Program-made: the position numbers and the translations under genes
In this document: in pieces, positions 5,967-11,559 of the stretch
How positions within the stretch are numbered: position 1 is the first letter of the stretch
Layout: every line of letters begins with the position of its first letter
Notes under the pieces: generated by a model
Told to the model about the DNA's origin: nothing
Database searches by the model: none
What the model saw: the letters and a program-made list of their open reading frames with translations, nothing else
Source of the DNA: a virus
DNA: 27,770 nt
IMG/VR virus record: IMGVR_UViG_3300018481_000061
Coordinates: 1 to 27,770 of that record
Strand: one strand, 5' to 3'

Positions 5967-6277
5967 TGACTAGGAGTATTTACCGTACCGCCATTGAGAT
6001 TCAGAATGCTAGCAATCCCAGTGGTGTTATCCTGGCGTTGAGGCATGAGATTCTACCTGCTGTACAGCAGGAGCCTGGCTATCGTGAGCAAGGTACCAAG
6101 TACCTTGAGAGCCACCCTGCACTTGTCTTGTTCATGTACAAGCTGAGTGAAATGTTTGGCATCCTTTGCCTCAGTGGCGATAGCGTTAATCGCTATGGGG
6201 ACATGGAAGAGGAGTGCTTGCGGCGGGCCAAGGTGGATGAAGACCTTGAAGCGTTTGTGGATGCGGTGTGTCGATGA
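5966..6277 (+). CDS. phage protein of unknown function, 103 aa
   Basis: ATG 5966 is favoured over GTG 5963: GGAG (5956-5959) lies six bases upstream. The pattern AIEIQNASNPSGVILALRHEIL followed by ESHPALVLFMYKLSEMFG recalls a group of small phage proteins in which a Gln-(Asp/Asn)-(Ala)-x-Asn-x-SGV segment precedes a short His-Pro-containing helix. I know no assigned role for that group. It has no metal or membrane features. It overlaps the nuclease stop by one base and the next gene by four, keeping it in the helicase operon. Confidence 0.7.
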   Translation: MTRSIYRTAIEIQNASNPSGVILALRHEILPAVQQEPGYREQGTKYLESHPALVLFMYKLSEMFGILCLSGDSVNRYGDMEEECLRRAKVDEDLEAFVDAVCR

Positions 6278-6459
6278 CACGCGGCGGCAAGTTTCAAACT
6301 GTGGATGAGGCCAAGCAGCGCAGTAGCCAAGAGCTCAGGGTTATGGTGCGTCGCCTGATGAAGTGCCATATGAACAGCGAAGAGATCAAAGAATGGTTTG
6401 TGCAGGAACTACCTCAGGCCCTGAGGGGTACACCCAGGGGTATCGCGTCTAGAAGCTAG
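6274..6459 (+). CDS. hypothetical basic protein, 61 aa
   Basis: ATG 6274 overlaps the upstream stop as ATGA; the in-frame GTG 6268 is less likely. The product MTRGGKFQTVDEAKQ has a helical middle (SSQELRVMVRRLMKCHMNSEEIKEWFVQEL) and a short basic tail. Its size and helix-loop-helix outline would suit a DNA- or protein-binding factor, but there is no recognised HTH signature. Last gene before promoter copy B. Confidence 0.55.
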   Translation: MTRGGKFQTVDEAKQRSSQELRVMVRRLMKCHMNSEEIKEWFVQELPQALRGTPRGIASRS

Positions 6460-6462
6460 GGA

Positions 6463-6505
6463 TTGCTTGTGGAGCCGTCGCTGCCGCATAATGTGCCATG
6501 CGGCA
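6463..6505 (+). promoter_or_regulatory. phage promoter family, copy B, with -10 inside a perfect dyad
   Basis: TTGCTT (6463-6468), 18 bases, CATAAT (6487-6492), with GAGC at 6472-6475 and 11 bases from it to the -10. CTGCCGCAT and ATGCGGCAG form a nine-pair perfect inverted repeat around AATGTGCC, so the -10 is embedded in an operator-like dyad. The next start (ATG 6539) is 46 bases after the -10. Confidence 0.65.
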
Positions 6506-6538
6506 GGGTACACCTAATATGAACCGCATGGAGTGTTG

Positions 6539-6751
6539 ATGGTAAGTGTGGATAGGCCCGTAGTCACAGCTACGGTGTACCGTCAGGCAGGCAAGTATCG
6601 AAAGACTGCTTTTGTCCTGGGGTACCCCGTTATAGAACTGGTAAACGTGGAGGTTAGCATGGTACTCACGGCAGGTACCAGGCAAGAGCTAGCTTTCATG
6701 GTTAAGATGGCGGCTGTCGATGGTTGGAAAACAAGTAGGGTGAAGAAATGA
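6539..6751 (+). CDS. hypothetical protein, 70 aa
   Basis: ATG 6539 is chosen: GGAG (6530-6533) lies five bases upstream and the gene follows promoter copy B. The chain is beta-rich (VTATVYRQAGKYRKTAF, YPVIELVNVEVSMVL), then helical (GTRQELAFMVKMAAVDGW), with a basic end (KTSRVKK). No cysteine, membrane or enzyme motif. First gene of a short-gene operon with overlapping ends (ATGA to the next). Function unknown. Confidence 0.65.
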   Translation: MVSVDRPVVTATVYRQAGKYRKTAFVLGYPVIELVNVEVSMVLTAGTRQELAFMVKMAAVDGWKTSRVKK

Positions 6752-7044
6752 ACACCATGAGCAAGTGGCGCGCAGCGGGTCGAGTGAAGCATGCCCGCAA
6801 GCGTGCTCTCAAGAAGGTCGACATTAAGATGGGACGCGTGCTGTCCATGCAGCAGTACCTGCAGAACACGGCCCATCAAAACCACCAGCACGAAGAAGTG
6901 GCTGTGGAAGAGACACCAGTGTCTACCCACCAGTTGGTTGACAAAGACAATGGTGATGTGGTGGACACTGGCACTGAGTACGAGATGCGGAAGCTGCGTA
7001 CCAAGCTTGGTGCCGCTGACTACAGCGTTAGGAAGGTGAAGTAA
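6748..7044 (+). CDS. hypothetical protein with basic N-terminus, 98 aa
   Basis: ATG 6748 overlaps the previous stop (ATGA). Residues 5-30 are strongly basic (SKWRAAGRVKHARKRALKK), which suits nucleic acid or ribosome contact. The middle is Gln/His-rich (TAHQNHQHEEV) and acidic, and the end basic again (RTKLGAADYSVRKVK). Such charge segregation is typical of small disordered phage factors. No domain recognised. It ends TAATG with the next short gene. Confidence 0.6.
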   Translation: MNTMSKWRAAGRVKHARKRALKKVDIKMGRVLSMQQYLQNTAHQNHQHEEVAVEETPVSTHQLVDKDNGDVVDTGTEYEMRKLRTKLGAADYSVRKVK

Positions 7045-7136
7045 TGATACAGCGTATAATCAACTGGCTGAAGTATGTGTTCAGCAGCCAGGGGTCTGAT
7101 GGCGTTGATCCATCGAAGTATGGGAAGGGAAAGTAA
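7044..7136 (+). CDS. 30-aa peptide with amphipathic helix
   Basis: A short gene fitted exactly between two neighbours: its ATG overlaps the upstream TAA (TAATG, 7042-7046) and its TAA overlaps the next ATG (7134-7138). The product begins MIQRIINWLKYVFSS, an amphipathic helix able to lie on a membrane, followed by a polar Gly/Ser/Asp tail ending KYGKGK. GGAAGG (about 7031-7036) can serve as Shine-Dalgarno. The perfect tiling supports a real gene. A membrane-active or host-directed peptide is possible but unproven. Confidence 0.55.
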   Translation: MIQRIINWLKYVFSSQGSDGVDPSKYGKGK

Positions 7137-7384
7137 TGGACAAAATCTCACCAGAGCTACGTGCCGCTATCGCAGCGGCGTTCGCTTCGATGGATGCCCC
7201 AGACCCCACCCTGGCCTACAATCCAGGGGACACGGTTACCATGAAGATGTGGAACGGTAGTACCCGTGACGTGCGCGTTATCGAGCGCCATGCCGATATC
7301 AAGAACGGCAAGGCTGGTTTCGAGGGCCTTGAGGGTTGGGGCTACGACAATCAGATTGTGGCTATCAATGGAGTGCAACTGTGA
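7136..7384 (+). CDS. hypothetical protein, 82 aa
   Basis: The start at 7136 is fixed by the TAATG overlap. An N-terminal helix (ISPELRAAIAAAFASMDAPD) is followed by a small beta segment (GDTVTMKMWNGSTRDVRVIE) and a Gly-rich end. The second part has the look of a small SH3-like barrel (strand-turn-strand with 'PGDTV'), a fold often used for RNA or protein contact; this is inferred from pattern only. Coupled to the next gene by GTGA. Confidence 0.6.
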   Translation: MDKISPELRAAIAAAFASMDAPDPTLAYNPGDTVTMKMWNGSTRDVRVIERHADIKNGKAGFEGLEGWGYDNQIVAINGVQL

Positions 7385-7797
7385 CACAACGCAAGTGGAC
7401 AACTGAGGACGGGTGGTCCGTGGTTACGGGCTGGGACCGCCCACTGCAATACTTCTTTGTCAGCATTGACAGAGAGTGTGGTGGCTGTGATGGCGAGGGT
7501 ATTATTACTGATGGGTTTGGTGGTACCGAGGATGACCCTCGCGACTGCAACACCTGTGATGGCACTGGTACAGAGTACCTGTTCAATAACCTCGACGATA
7601 AATCTGGCCAAACAGATGCTCGTGGTGGTATGACCATTGAGCAGGTAATGGTTGTCCTGGCTGATAAGCTAACGGATATGCCGCCAGATATCTTCAATCG
7701 GTTGTATGCAGATAAAGCCCATGATGTGGGTAACGATACCACTGACTATGGCACTATAGGGGAAGAGAAGGATGACAGTATCGACGGTTCTAGCTGA
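7381..7797 (+). CDS. DnaJ-type zinc-finger protein, 138 aa
   Basis: GTG 7381 overlaps the upstream stop (GTGA). The N-terminus reads TQRKWTTEDGWSVVTGWDRPLQYFFV. Two CxxCxGxG repeats follow, CGGCDGEG and CNTCDGTG (about residues 34-41 and 57-64), the cysteine-rich repeat of DnaJ/Hsp40, which binds one zinc. The J domain is absent. Many phages carry such small DnaJ-zinc-finger proteins whose job is not settled. The C-terminal half has an acidic helix (MTIEQVMVVLADKLTDMP). The DNA holds an intragenic copy of the TGGCCA repeat at 7600-7634. It overlaps the next gene by 26 bases. Confidence 0.7.
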   Translation: MTQRKWTTEDGWSVVTGWDRPLQYFFVSIDRECGGCDGEGIITDGFGGTEDDPRDCNTCDGTGTEYLFNNLDDKSGQTDARGGMTIEQVMVVLADKLTDMPPDIFNRLYADKAHDVGNDTTDYGTIGEEKDDSIDGSS

Positions 7798-8095
7798 TGC
7801 AATTATGAGCGGCAAGTTTGACCAGCAATTGGACGGGCTTGCCAATCTAATCAACCAGCGTAAAATTTTCCTGGGCCAGTATTTGTTGACTACACTTAGT
7901 CCTGGGGATAGGGTGCGGTTCAATAACCGCACTCGGCCCAAGTACCTCAGGGGATGTATTGGTACTGTTGTCCGTACTGAAAGCGGCAAGGCGATAGTCC
8001 AAATAGCGTTTGGAATAGGTAAGTATCGTGCGGGTTCTCAAATAGGGACACCTGCTACTCTGCTCGAAAGAGCACCTGAGAACGGCACTCACTAG
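7772..8095 (+). CDS. hypothetical protein with SH3-like C-terminus, 107 aa
   Basis: ATG 7772 follows GGGGAAGAGAAGG. Residues 1-40 are helical (TVSTVLADAIMSGKFDQQLDGLANLINQRKIF). Residues 42-107 look like a KOW/SH3-type barrel: LSPGDRVRFNNRTRPKYLRG, GCIGTVVRTESGKAIVQIAFG. 'PGDRVrf...G..GTVv' is a typical nucleic-acid or ribosome-contact barrel pattern. Function unknown. Its stop codon lies within the stem of a strong terminator, so it ends the transcription unit begun at 6463. Confidence 0.65.
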   Translation: MTVSTVLADAIMSGKFDQQLDGLANLINQRKIFLGQYLLTTLSPGDRVRFNNRTRPKYLRGCIGTVVRTESGKAIVQIAFGIGKYRAGSQIGTPATLLERAPENGTH

Positions 8096-8109
8096 TGCCG
8101 TTTTTCTTT
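8081..8109 (+). terminator. intrinsic terminator
   Basis: AACGGCACT (8081-8089), loop CACT, AGTGCCGTT (8094-8102), then TTTCTTT. Nine perfect pairs plus a T-rich tail; it overlaps the last codons of the gene ending at 8095. This closes the operon that starts at promoter copy B. Confidence 0.9.
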
Positions 8110-8304
8110 ACCTACTGTGGTCATGGAAAGCCGACTACTCCACAGCCCCTCCAGCGCCTTTATAGGCGCATGTGTGTGTTGGGGCCGTGTTTGGCTAAAC
8201 ACATGCCTCTTTGCTTGTCTTTGGTGCCTCTTTTAGCGTGCACATGGGGTGGCTGTTGCGCTAGGCGCACGCACTGACTCCTCCCCACTAATTCTTTGTG
8301 GGAT
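8110..8304 (+). ncRNA. hairpin-dense intergenic region, candidate structured RNA
   Basis: No credible frame. Successive stems are CTGTGG/CCACAG (8115-8120 with 8140-8145), GCGCCT/AGGCGC (8154-8159 with 8164-8169) and GCATGTGT/ACACATGC (8168-8175 with 8199-8206). They continue with GCGTGC/GCACGC (8236-8241 with 8267-8272) and CCCAC/GTGGG just before promoter copy D. The second and third stems share two bases, so they may be alternatives. It lies between a terminator and a promoter, so a transcript would need its own start. Confidence 0.35.
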
Positions 8305-8333
8305 GGTGCCTTGAGCGTCCTATAGGGCATACT
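8304..8333 (+). promoter_or_regulatory. phage promoter family, copy D
   Basis: TGGTGC (8304-8309), 18 bases, CATACT (8328-8333), with GAGC at 8313-8316 and 11 bases from it to the -10. GGCAT and GTGCC flank the -10. The leader after it (TTTGGGTGCCGCACCAGG) closely matches that of copy C. The next start is ATG 8386. Confidence 0.65.
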
Positions 8334-8385
8334 TTGGGTGCCGCACCAGGGTATGTGCCTTGAGTACATGCGGCAGGAGTGTGTT

Positions 8386-8562
8386 ATGTATAAAGAAGGC
8401 GATTGGGTGTGGCTCACGCAGCCACGCCAGAAGGCAGTGGTCCTGGGACCGGAGAGCAACGGTACATACATTGTCAGCTTGAAACTAGCTGGTACGCCAG
8501 TAAAGTCTGGCGATGATGGCTTGCGAGAAGTGCCAATCGACCAGATTGAGGGATTAGCATAA
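8386..8562 (+). CDS. small SH3-like protein, 58 aa
   Basis: The frame is open from 8338, but that part is the promoter leader. ATG 8386 has AGGAG (8375-8379) at a good distance. The product (MYKEGDWVWLTQPRQKAVVLG, then GTYIVSLKLAG) reads as one small barrel of the type 'y..GDwVwl..p.q.a.V.g...g.Y.V.l', a layout seen in SH3-like and KOW-like small proteins. Partner unknown. It is joined to the next gene by TAATG. Confidence 0.65.
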   Translation: MYKEGDWVWLTQPRQKAVVLGPESNGTYIVSLKLAGTPVKSGDDGLREVPIDQIEGLA

Positions 8563-8774
8563 TGACAATTGGTAATTGTGACTTTTGTCACCTGGATTTC
8601 GAGGTGGATGATGATGACCTGGTTAATACTCTGGTCATGCAGTTGGCTCCTGGTCTTGTCTACTACCCTGAGAAACACTTTGGGTCGTACAATGGTACTG
8701 AGGTCCACATGACGTGTGCCGCAGAGTACCAGCAGTATCTGATGAGTGAGAAGCTGTTGAGTTTTGACGAGTGA
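8562..8774 (+). CDS. small zinc-binding protein, 70 aa
   Basis: TAATG overlap fixes ATG 8562. CDFCHLDFEV (CxxC at residues 6-9) opens the protein, and a later HMTCAAEYQQYL gives His and Cys ligands (about residues 49-52): CxxC plus HxxC. This matches small phage proteins with a single treble-clef-like zinc site. The central segment is acidic (VDDDDLVN). Role unknown. GTGA coupling to the next gene. Confidence 0.65.
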   Translation: MTIGNCDFCHLDFEVDDDDLVNTLVMQLAPGLVYYPEKHFGSYNGTEVHMTCAAEYQQYLMSEKLLSFDE

Positions 8775-9226
8775 AAGTACAGTACGATGATGGCACTATA
8801 AGGGATGAGCCAGATCCCACATGTGGGTGTGGCAAATCCGTGGTGCAGTATGTGCTCCATCGTCTGGATGGCACCCCTGATGAGAACTATTGTCAGGTGT
8901 GCCTATTCCAGGAAATACCTAACCTGAAATACTGCATGGTTAGCAAGTGGGATCCTGACTTCCTATTGCCTCTTGTCGATGAAAAATCTGGCCATGAAGA
9001 CGTGTTGCAGAGTATGGAATGGGATGAATGGGAGTACGATATCTGGTGCCGATGGTGCCGTACTACTGTCAGTACATACAGTGACCCAGGTACTGTCTGC
9101 AAGTGTCATCGTGTGAGTTCAGATTGGATGCGGAACAACAGGCAAACTCTGTATGAGCGCAGTGAGAGCCAGTACAATCCTTCACACGTAAGGAAGTTCA
9201 GGCCGAATGAGGCTTTCACTCCGTAG
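8771..9226 (+). CDS. cysteine-rich hypothetical protein, 151 aa
   Basis: GTG 8771 overlaps the upstream stop. Cysteine pairs are spaced along the chain: TCGCG near residue 18, YCQVC near 41, WCRWC near 93 and VCKCH near 109. That is enough for two zinc sites. The centre is acidic and Trp-rich (MEWDEWEYDIW). Such proteins usually bind nucleic acid or other proteins; no family recognised. The DNA at 8982-9017 holds an intragenic copy of the AAATCTGGCCA repeat. It is the last gene before promoter copy C. Confidence 0.65.
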   Translation: MKVQYDDGTIRDEPDPTCGCGKSVVQYVLHRLDGTPDENYCQVCLFQEIPNLKYCMVSKWDPDFLLPLVDEKSGHEDVLQSMEWDEWEYDIWCRWCRTTVSTYSDPGTVCKCHRVSSDWMRNNRQTLYERSESQYNPSHVRKFRPNEAFTP

Positions 9227-9230
9227 GGGG

Positions 9231-9260
9231 TGGCACCTGGAGCGGTCTGCGTGGCATAAT
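9231..9260 (+). promoter_or_regulatory. phage promoter family, copy C
   Basis: TGGCAC (9231-9236), 18 bases, CATAAT (9255-9260), with GAGC at 9240-9243 and 11 bases from it to the -10. The leader GCGCACCAGG and the AGGAGTG ribosome site before ATG 9307 repeat what is seen at copies D and F. Confidence 0.65.
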
Positions 9261-9306
9261 TTGGGCAGCGCACCAGGCAGTGCGTATATGAAACAGGAGT
9301 GAGAGT

Positions 9307-9636
9307 ATGACGGGTTTGGCTGTAGAATTTAGCCCCAATCTGCTGTACAAAGAGTACACCCATTGTGATGGAGGGCGTGGCTGGAAGCCCGCCTCCACCA
9401 TCTACAGGTGGGAGAAAAGGCGGATGGCCAAGCTGTCCCGCAGGAATGGCCGCAAGGTTGTTGCTGAGTACGGTGACGCGGTTGACATGGAGCTGCAAGA
9501 GCAGCTCCTGTTTACCCTGGCCTATCTGTACATGATTGAGGCCAACCACTTTGCCAAACTCGTGGTTGAGCTCATGCGCCCGATGTGCAGTGGTCCTGGC
9601 TACTGCAATTACTGTGATGGAGTAGGAAATGAGTGA
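9307..9636 (+). CDS. hypothetical protein with C-terminal Cys cluster, 109 aa
   Basis: ATG 9307 has AGGAG (about 9292-9296) upstream and follows promoter copy C. The N-terminal part is beta-like (GLAVEFSPNLLYKEYTHCDG), followed by basic RWEKRRMAKLSRRNGRK and a long helix (MELQEQLLFTLAYLYMIEANHFAKLVVELM). The tail CSGPGYCNYCDGVGN resembles one CxxCxGxG zinc repeat. An eight-pair hairpin with an AAGA loop (9489-9508) lies inside the gene. Function unknown. It overlaps the next short gene. Confidence 0.65.
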   Translation: MTGLAVEFSPNLLYKEYTHCDGGRGWKPASTIYRWEKRRMAKLSRRNGRKVVAEYGDAVDMELQEQLLFTLAYLYMIEANHFAKLVVELMRPMCSGPGYCNYCDGVGNE

Positions 9637-9748
9637 TAGTGTGTGCCCTGGTTTCGAGGGTGAAGAAGATTTCCACCCGTGTGAGTGTGGTGACCACAGC
9701 CATTGCAATCCGGGCATGACGCCCGAGGAGGCCGCTCGGGTTTACTAA
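9629..9748 (+). CDS. 39-aa Cys/His-rich miniprotein
   Basis: ATG 9629 has GGAG (9619-9622) six bases upstream. The gene overlaps its left neighbour by eight bases and ends TAATG with its right neighbour. The product MSDSVCPGFEGEEDFH then has CECGDHSHCNPG: four cysteines and three histidines in 39 residues, enough for a zinc site. The exact tiling between neighbours and the ligand pattern support it. No function known. Confidence 0.6.
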   Translation: MSDSVCPGFEGEEDFHPCECGDHSHCNPGMTPEEAARVY

Positions 9749-10092
9749 TGTCATACGGGTTGGAGTTTCAAGGGGAGCGCAAGCTCCCCTCTTGGTACAA
9801 TGGTGGATACGATTGTAGAATCTGCATGGCGTTTCGCAGCCATGAAGAGGAGGATCGTTACGAGGCACGTACTGGCCGTAAGAACGTGTGGAAAGATGGC
9901 AGGCTTCAGTACCACGTTATGCGTATCCAGGTGGGAGAACTAATTATCTGCCTGCCTGACCATGATTACGCACATGCGGACCACGACAAACAGGAACGGC
10001 TAATGTATGGGGAAATGCTAGAGGCGCGTTTCCCACGTGATGAGTGTGAACGCCTCGATGTTTATGGCTGGTTGACGGAGAATAGTGACTGA
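9748..10092 (+). CDS. hypothetical protein, 114 aa
   Basis: ATG 9748 is fixed by TAATG; the frame is open further upstream, but that part lies over the 39-aa gene. MSYGLEFQGERKLPSWYNGG is followed by CRIC (about residues 28-31) and charged helical segments (SHEEEDRYEARTGR, DHDKQERLMYGEMLEARF). Asp/His-rich PDHDYAHADHD could bind metal. The first codons contain a GNRA hairpin, GGGGAGC, GCAA, GCTCCCC (9772-9789). Function unknown. TGATG to the next gene. Confidence 0.65.
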   Translation: MSYGLEFQGERKLPSWYNGGYDCRICMAFRSHEEEDRYEARTGRKNVWKDGRLQYHVMRIQVGELIICLPDHDYAHADHDKQERLMYGEMLEARFPRDECERLDVYGWLTENSD

Positions 10093-10295
10093 TGATTGCC
10101 CTGATAATGTTGTTCGTTTCGCTGCTGCCTCTGGTGCAGCAGCCGCTGGACGCTTGGTCTGATCCTAATGATGACCGTGAAGCTATCTACATCCGCGCTC
10201 CCGAAGATGCTTGCCGTGTAACTTTCAACCCAGAGACACGCATCATCATCATTGATTTCTCAGATGCCTGTGAGCAGGAGTGGGATATCGACTAA
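10092..10295 (+). CDS. small exported or membrane-anchored protein, 67 aa
   Basis: TGATG overlap sets ATG 10092. Residues 1-16 are hydrophobic (MIALIMLFVSLLPLV), like a signal peptide or anchor without a basic start. The rest is acidic and soluble (WSDPNDDREAIYIRAPEDACRV, IIIIDFSDACEQEWDID), with two Cys that could pair outside the cell. The outside location is inferred from the hydrophobic start only. It is the last gene before a TGGCCATC repeat and promoter copy F. Confidence 0.6.
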   Translation: MIALIMLFVSLLPLVQQPLDAWSDPNDDREAIYIRAPEDACRVTFNPETRIIIIDFSDACEQEWDID

Positions 10296-10335
10296 AAAAT
10301 CTGGCCATCATACGCATTCCCAGAGTGTATCATAA
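10294..10335 (+). repeat. dispersed TGGCCATC repeat, copy R0
   Basis: AAAAAATCTGGCCATC (10294-10309), then 14 bases, then AGTGTATCAT. It has the same first half and spacing as the copies at 12281-13027. It begins at the stop codon of the preceding gene. Confidence 0.6.
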
Positions 10336-10394
10336 AGATAGATTGGCAGATCTATTGGAGTCACCCATTAGCTTCGGCCACACTCAGTAAAGGA

Positions 10395-10424
10395 TTGCAC
10401 AAAGAGGCGTCCATGTGGCATTAT
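10395..10424 (+). promoter_or_regulatory. phage promoter family, copy F
   Basis: TTGCAC (10395-10400), 18 bases, CATTAT (10419-10424), with GAGG at 10404-10407 and 11 bases from it to the -10. GGCAT and GTGCC flank the -10. The leader is longer (67 bases) than at the other copies and ends in GGAG before ATG 10491. This shows that the upstream open frame from 10395 is not coding. Confidence 0.6.
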
Positions 10425-10490
10425 TGGGGGGTGCCGCGCCGCATTGGGCCTACTTTTGTTTGGGGTACCAGGCGCGCGTATGGAGTGTAT

Positions 10491-10634
10491 ATGAAACAAG
10501 CGTTGCGGTTGTGGGACAAGGCCAGCCTTCTGCGGGCCAAGGCGTGGTGGGCGTCCACGGGTGTGGAGCTGTGCGGTAAAATGACGGCCTACAACAACAT
10601 TGCGGCCATTGACGCCGCGTTGCGGGCCAAGTAG
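10491..10634 (+). CDS. hypothetical basic helical protein, 47 aa
   Basis: ATG 10491 is chosen because GGAG (10482-10485) lies five bases upstream and the frame before it is promoter copy F. The product MKQALRLWDKASLLRAKAWW is a basic amphipathic helix with Trp, followed by a second helix (GKMTAYNNIAAIDAALRAK). Helix-turn-helix size, but no recognised DNA-binding signature. A membrane- or RNA-binding miniprotein is also possible. Confidence 0.55.
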   Translation: MKQALRLWDKASLLRAKAWWASTGVELCGKMTAYNNIAAIDAALRAK

Positions 10635-10638
10635 GCTG

Positions 10639-10995
10639 ATGCCACAGTACCACGGCATCATGTGCAAGGAGGGGCCAAAAGGCCCCTTTCACCCCACGTT
10701 TGCGGAGATTGTAACCACGGACCGCACCAAGTTTCTGGCCTGGTACGACCGCATGGCTGCTTCTGGGTACCAGGCGCAGGACGATTATGAGCAGCACCTA
10801 AACATGCTACGTGCCATGAGCAGGCGCAGGCAGGCTGAGCTAAGCAAGCCATATGAGCCCACGCCCCAGGACGTGGCCAACATGCGCGCCAACAAGCCGT
10901 CTGGGTATGGACAAAAGCCCTGGGCCAAGCAGGTGCGCGAGCCTGACAAAAAGGTTGTCACCAGCAAGTGGACGCCGCTGCCTGGCGGCCGATAA
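10639..10995 (+). CDS. hypothetical protein, 118 aa
   Basis: ATG 10639 starts four bases after the previous stop; ATG 10660, in frame, is an alternative directly before AAGGAGG. The N-terminal segment (MCKEGPKGPFHPTFAEIV) lies over a terminator-like hairpin. The middle is helical (RTKFLAWYDRMAASG, DDYEQHLNMLRAMSRRRQAEL) and the tail basic and Pro/Lys-rich (YGQKPWAKQVREPDKKVVTSK). No motif recognised. The basic tail suggests nucleic acid or ribosome contact. Confidence 0.6.
   Translation: MPQYHGIMCKEGPKGPFHPTFAEIVTTDRTKFLAWYDRMAASGYQAQDDYEQHLNMLRAMSRRRQAELSKPYEPTPQDVANMRANKPSGYGQKPWAKQVREPDKKVVTSKWTPLPGGR
10671..10689 (+). terminator. terminator-like hairpin inside the start of a gene
   Basis: GGGGCC (10671-10676), AAAA, GGCCCC (10681-10686), TTT, lying 32 bases after ATG 10639. 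It could attenuate transcription from promoter copy F or control translation. The downstream codons remain protein-like, so the gene seems to continue through it. Confidence 0.4.
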
Positions 10996-11006
10996 TAGCG
11001 TGTGTC

Positions 11007-11024
11007 CCGCCCCTACGGGGGCGG
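11007..11024 (+). terminator. GC hairpin with UACG tetraloop
   Basis: CCGCCCC (11007-11013), TACG, GGGGCGG (11018-11024): seven pairs closed by a UNCG-type loop, between two genes. No T run follows on the plus strand, so it may be a processing or mRNA-protecting structure and not a terminator. Confidence 0.5.
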
Positions 11025-11059
11025 ACCATGCCCCGTACTATAGAGGGAGTGTAGTTTTT

Positions 11060-11269
11060 ATGAGTGACGTGGTTTTGGTTTCCAACTTTGACGCGCAGCC
11101 GCGTGTCTGGCACTTTGTCCGCGAGCAGTGGCGGCTGGACCTGGCGGTGTCGTTTTGCGGCATCGACAACGGGGAGAGCTGGCTCGTTGGGGGCCTGGGC
11201 CTGGACGAGGGCACGGTCTGCACGCCTTGCATGTACGGCGTGCTTCAGTCCCGTGGTGTGGCCATCTAA
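11060..11269 (+). CDS. hypothetical protein, 69 aa
   Basis: ATG 11060 has GGGAG (11045-11049) ten bases upstream. The open frame further upstream lies over the hairpin and the previous gene. The product MSDVVLVSNFDAQPRVWHF is beta-rich, with CTPC (about residues 57-60) near its end. WLVGGLGLDEGTVCTPCMYG resembles a small redox or zinc pair, but a single CxxC without context is not diagnostic. TAATG coupling to the membrane protein that follows. Confidence 0.6.
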   Translation: MSDVVLVSNFDAQPRVWHFVREQWRLDLAVSFCGIDNGESWLVGGLGLDEGTVCTPCMYGVLQSRGVAI

Positions 11270-11559
11270 TGATTACGCGCATTATCATTGGGGGCAGCGT
11301 AGTGCTGCTCTCCCTAATATTCTTCGGGCCTGTGGGCCTGGGGATTGCGCTTGTCCTAGCTCTACTGTTCGGGTCTGTTGGTGGCAGCTGGACGACTGTG
11401 ACAGAGGAACAAAAAGAGGAAGCGCGTAAGATGGACGAAGTAATGGGTTGGGGACAATATAGGAAGAAGAAGGAAATAGCCCCACCAGTAACGCCAGAAG
11501 TTGTGCAGTCTCCTGAAGAAGGCTACCAGGACCTGATGAAAGTGTGGTTGAAGAAGTGA
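11269..11559 (+). CDS. small integral membrane protein, 96 aa
   Basis: TAATG fixes ATG 11269. Residues 4-36 are strongly hydrophobic (IIIGGSVVLLSLIFFGPVGLGIALVLALLFGSVGG). They form one long or two short membrane helices with a Pro-Gly turn at about 22. The rest is a charged cytoplasmic-type tail with a helix (EEQKEEARKMDEVMGW), basic YRKKKE and acidic residues to the end. The layout is that of a holin-like or membrane-anchoring phage protein, but nothing specific proves lysis function here. TGATG to the next gene. Confidence 0.65.
   Translation: MITRIIIGGSVVLLSLIFFGPVGLGIALVLALLFGSVGGSWTTVTEEQKEEARKMDEVMGWGQYRKKKEIAPPVTPEVVQSPEEGYQDLMKVWLKK

Noticed and set aside
8095-8277. 60-codon frame MPFFFTYCGHG
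   Set aside because: It begins inside the T tract of a terminator, has no ribosome site and crosses several hairpins.
11009-11038. Sixth member of the promoter family before the gene at 11060
   Set aside because: GGGC, 11 bases, CGTACT matches the spacing, but the -10 is poor and no -35 is present; the sequence is mainly the preceding hairpin.
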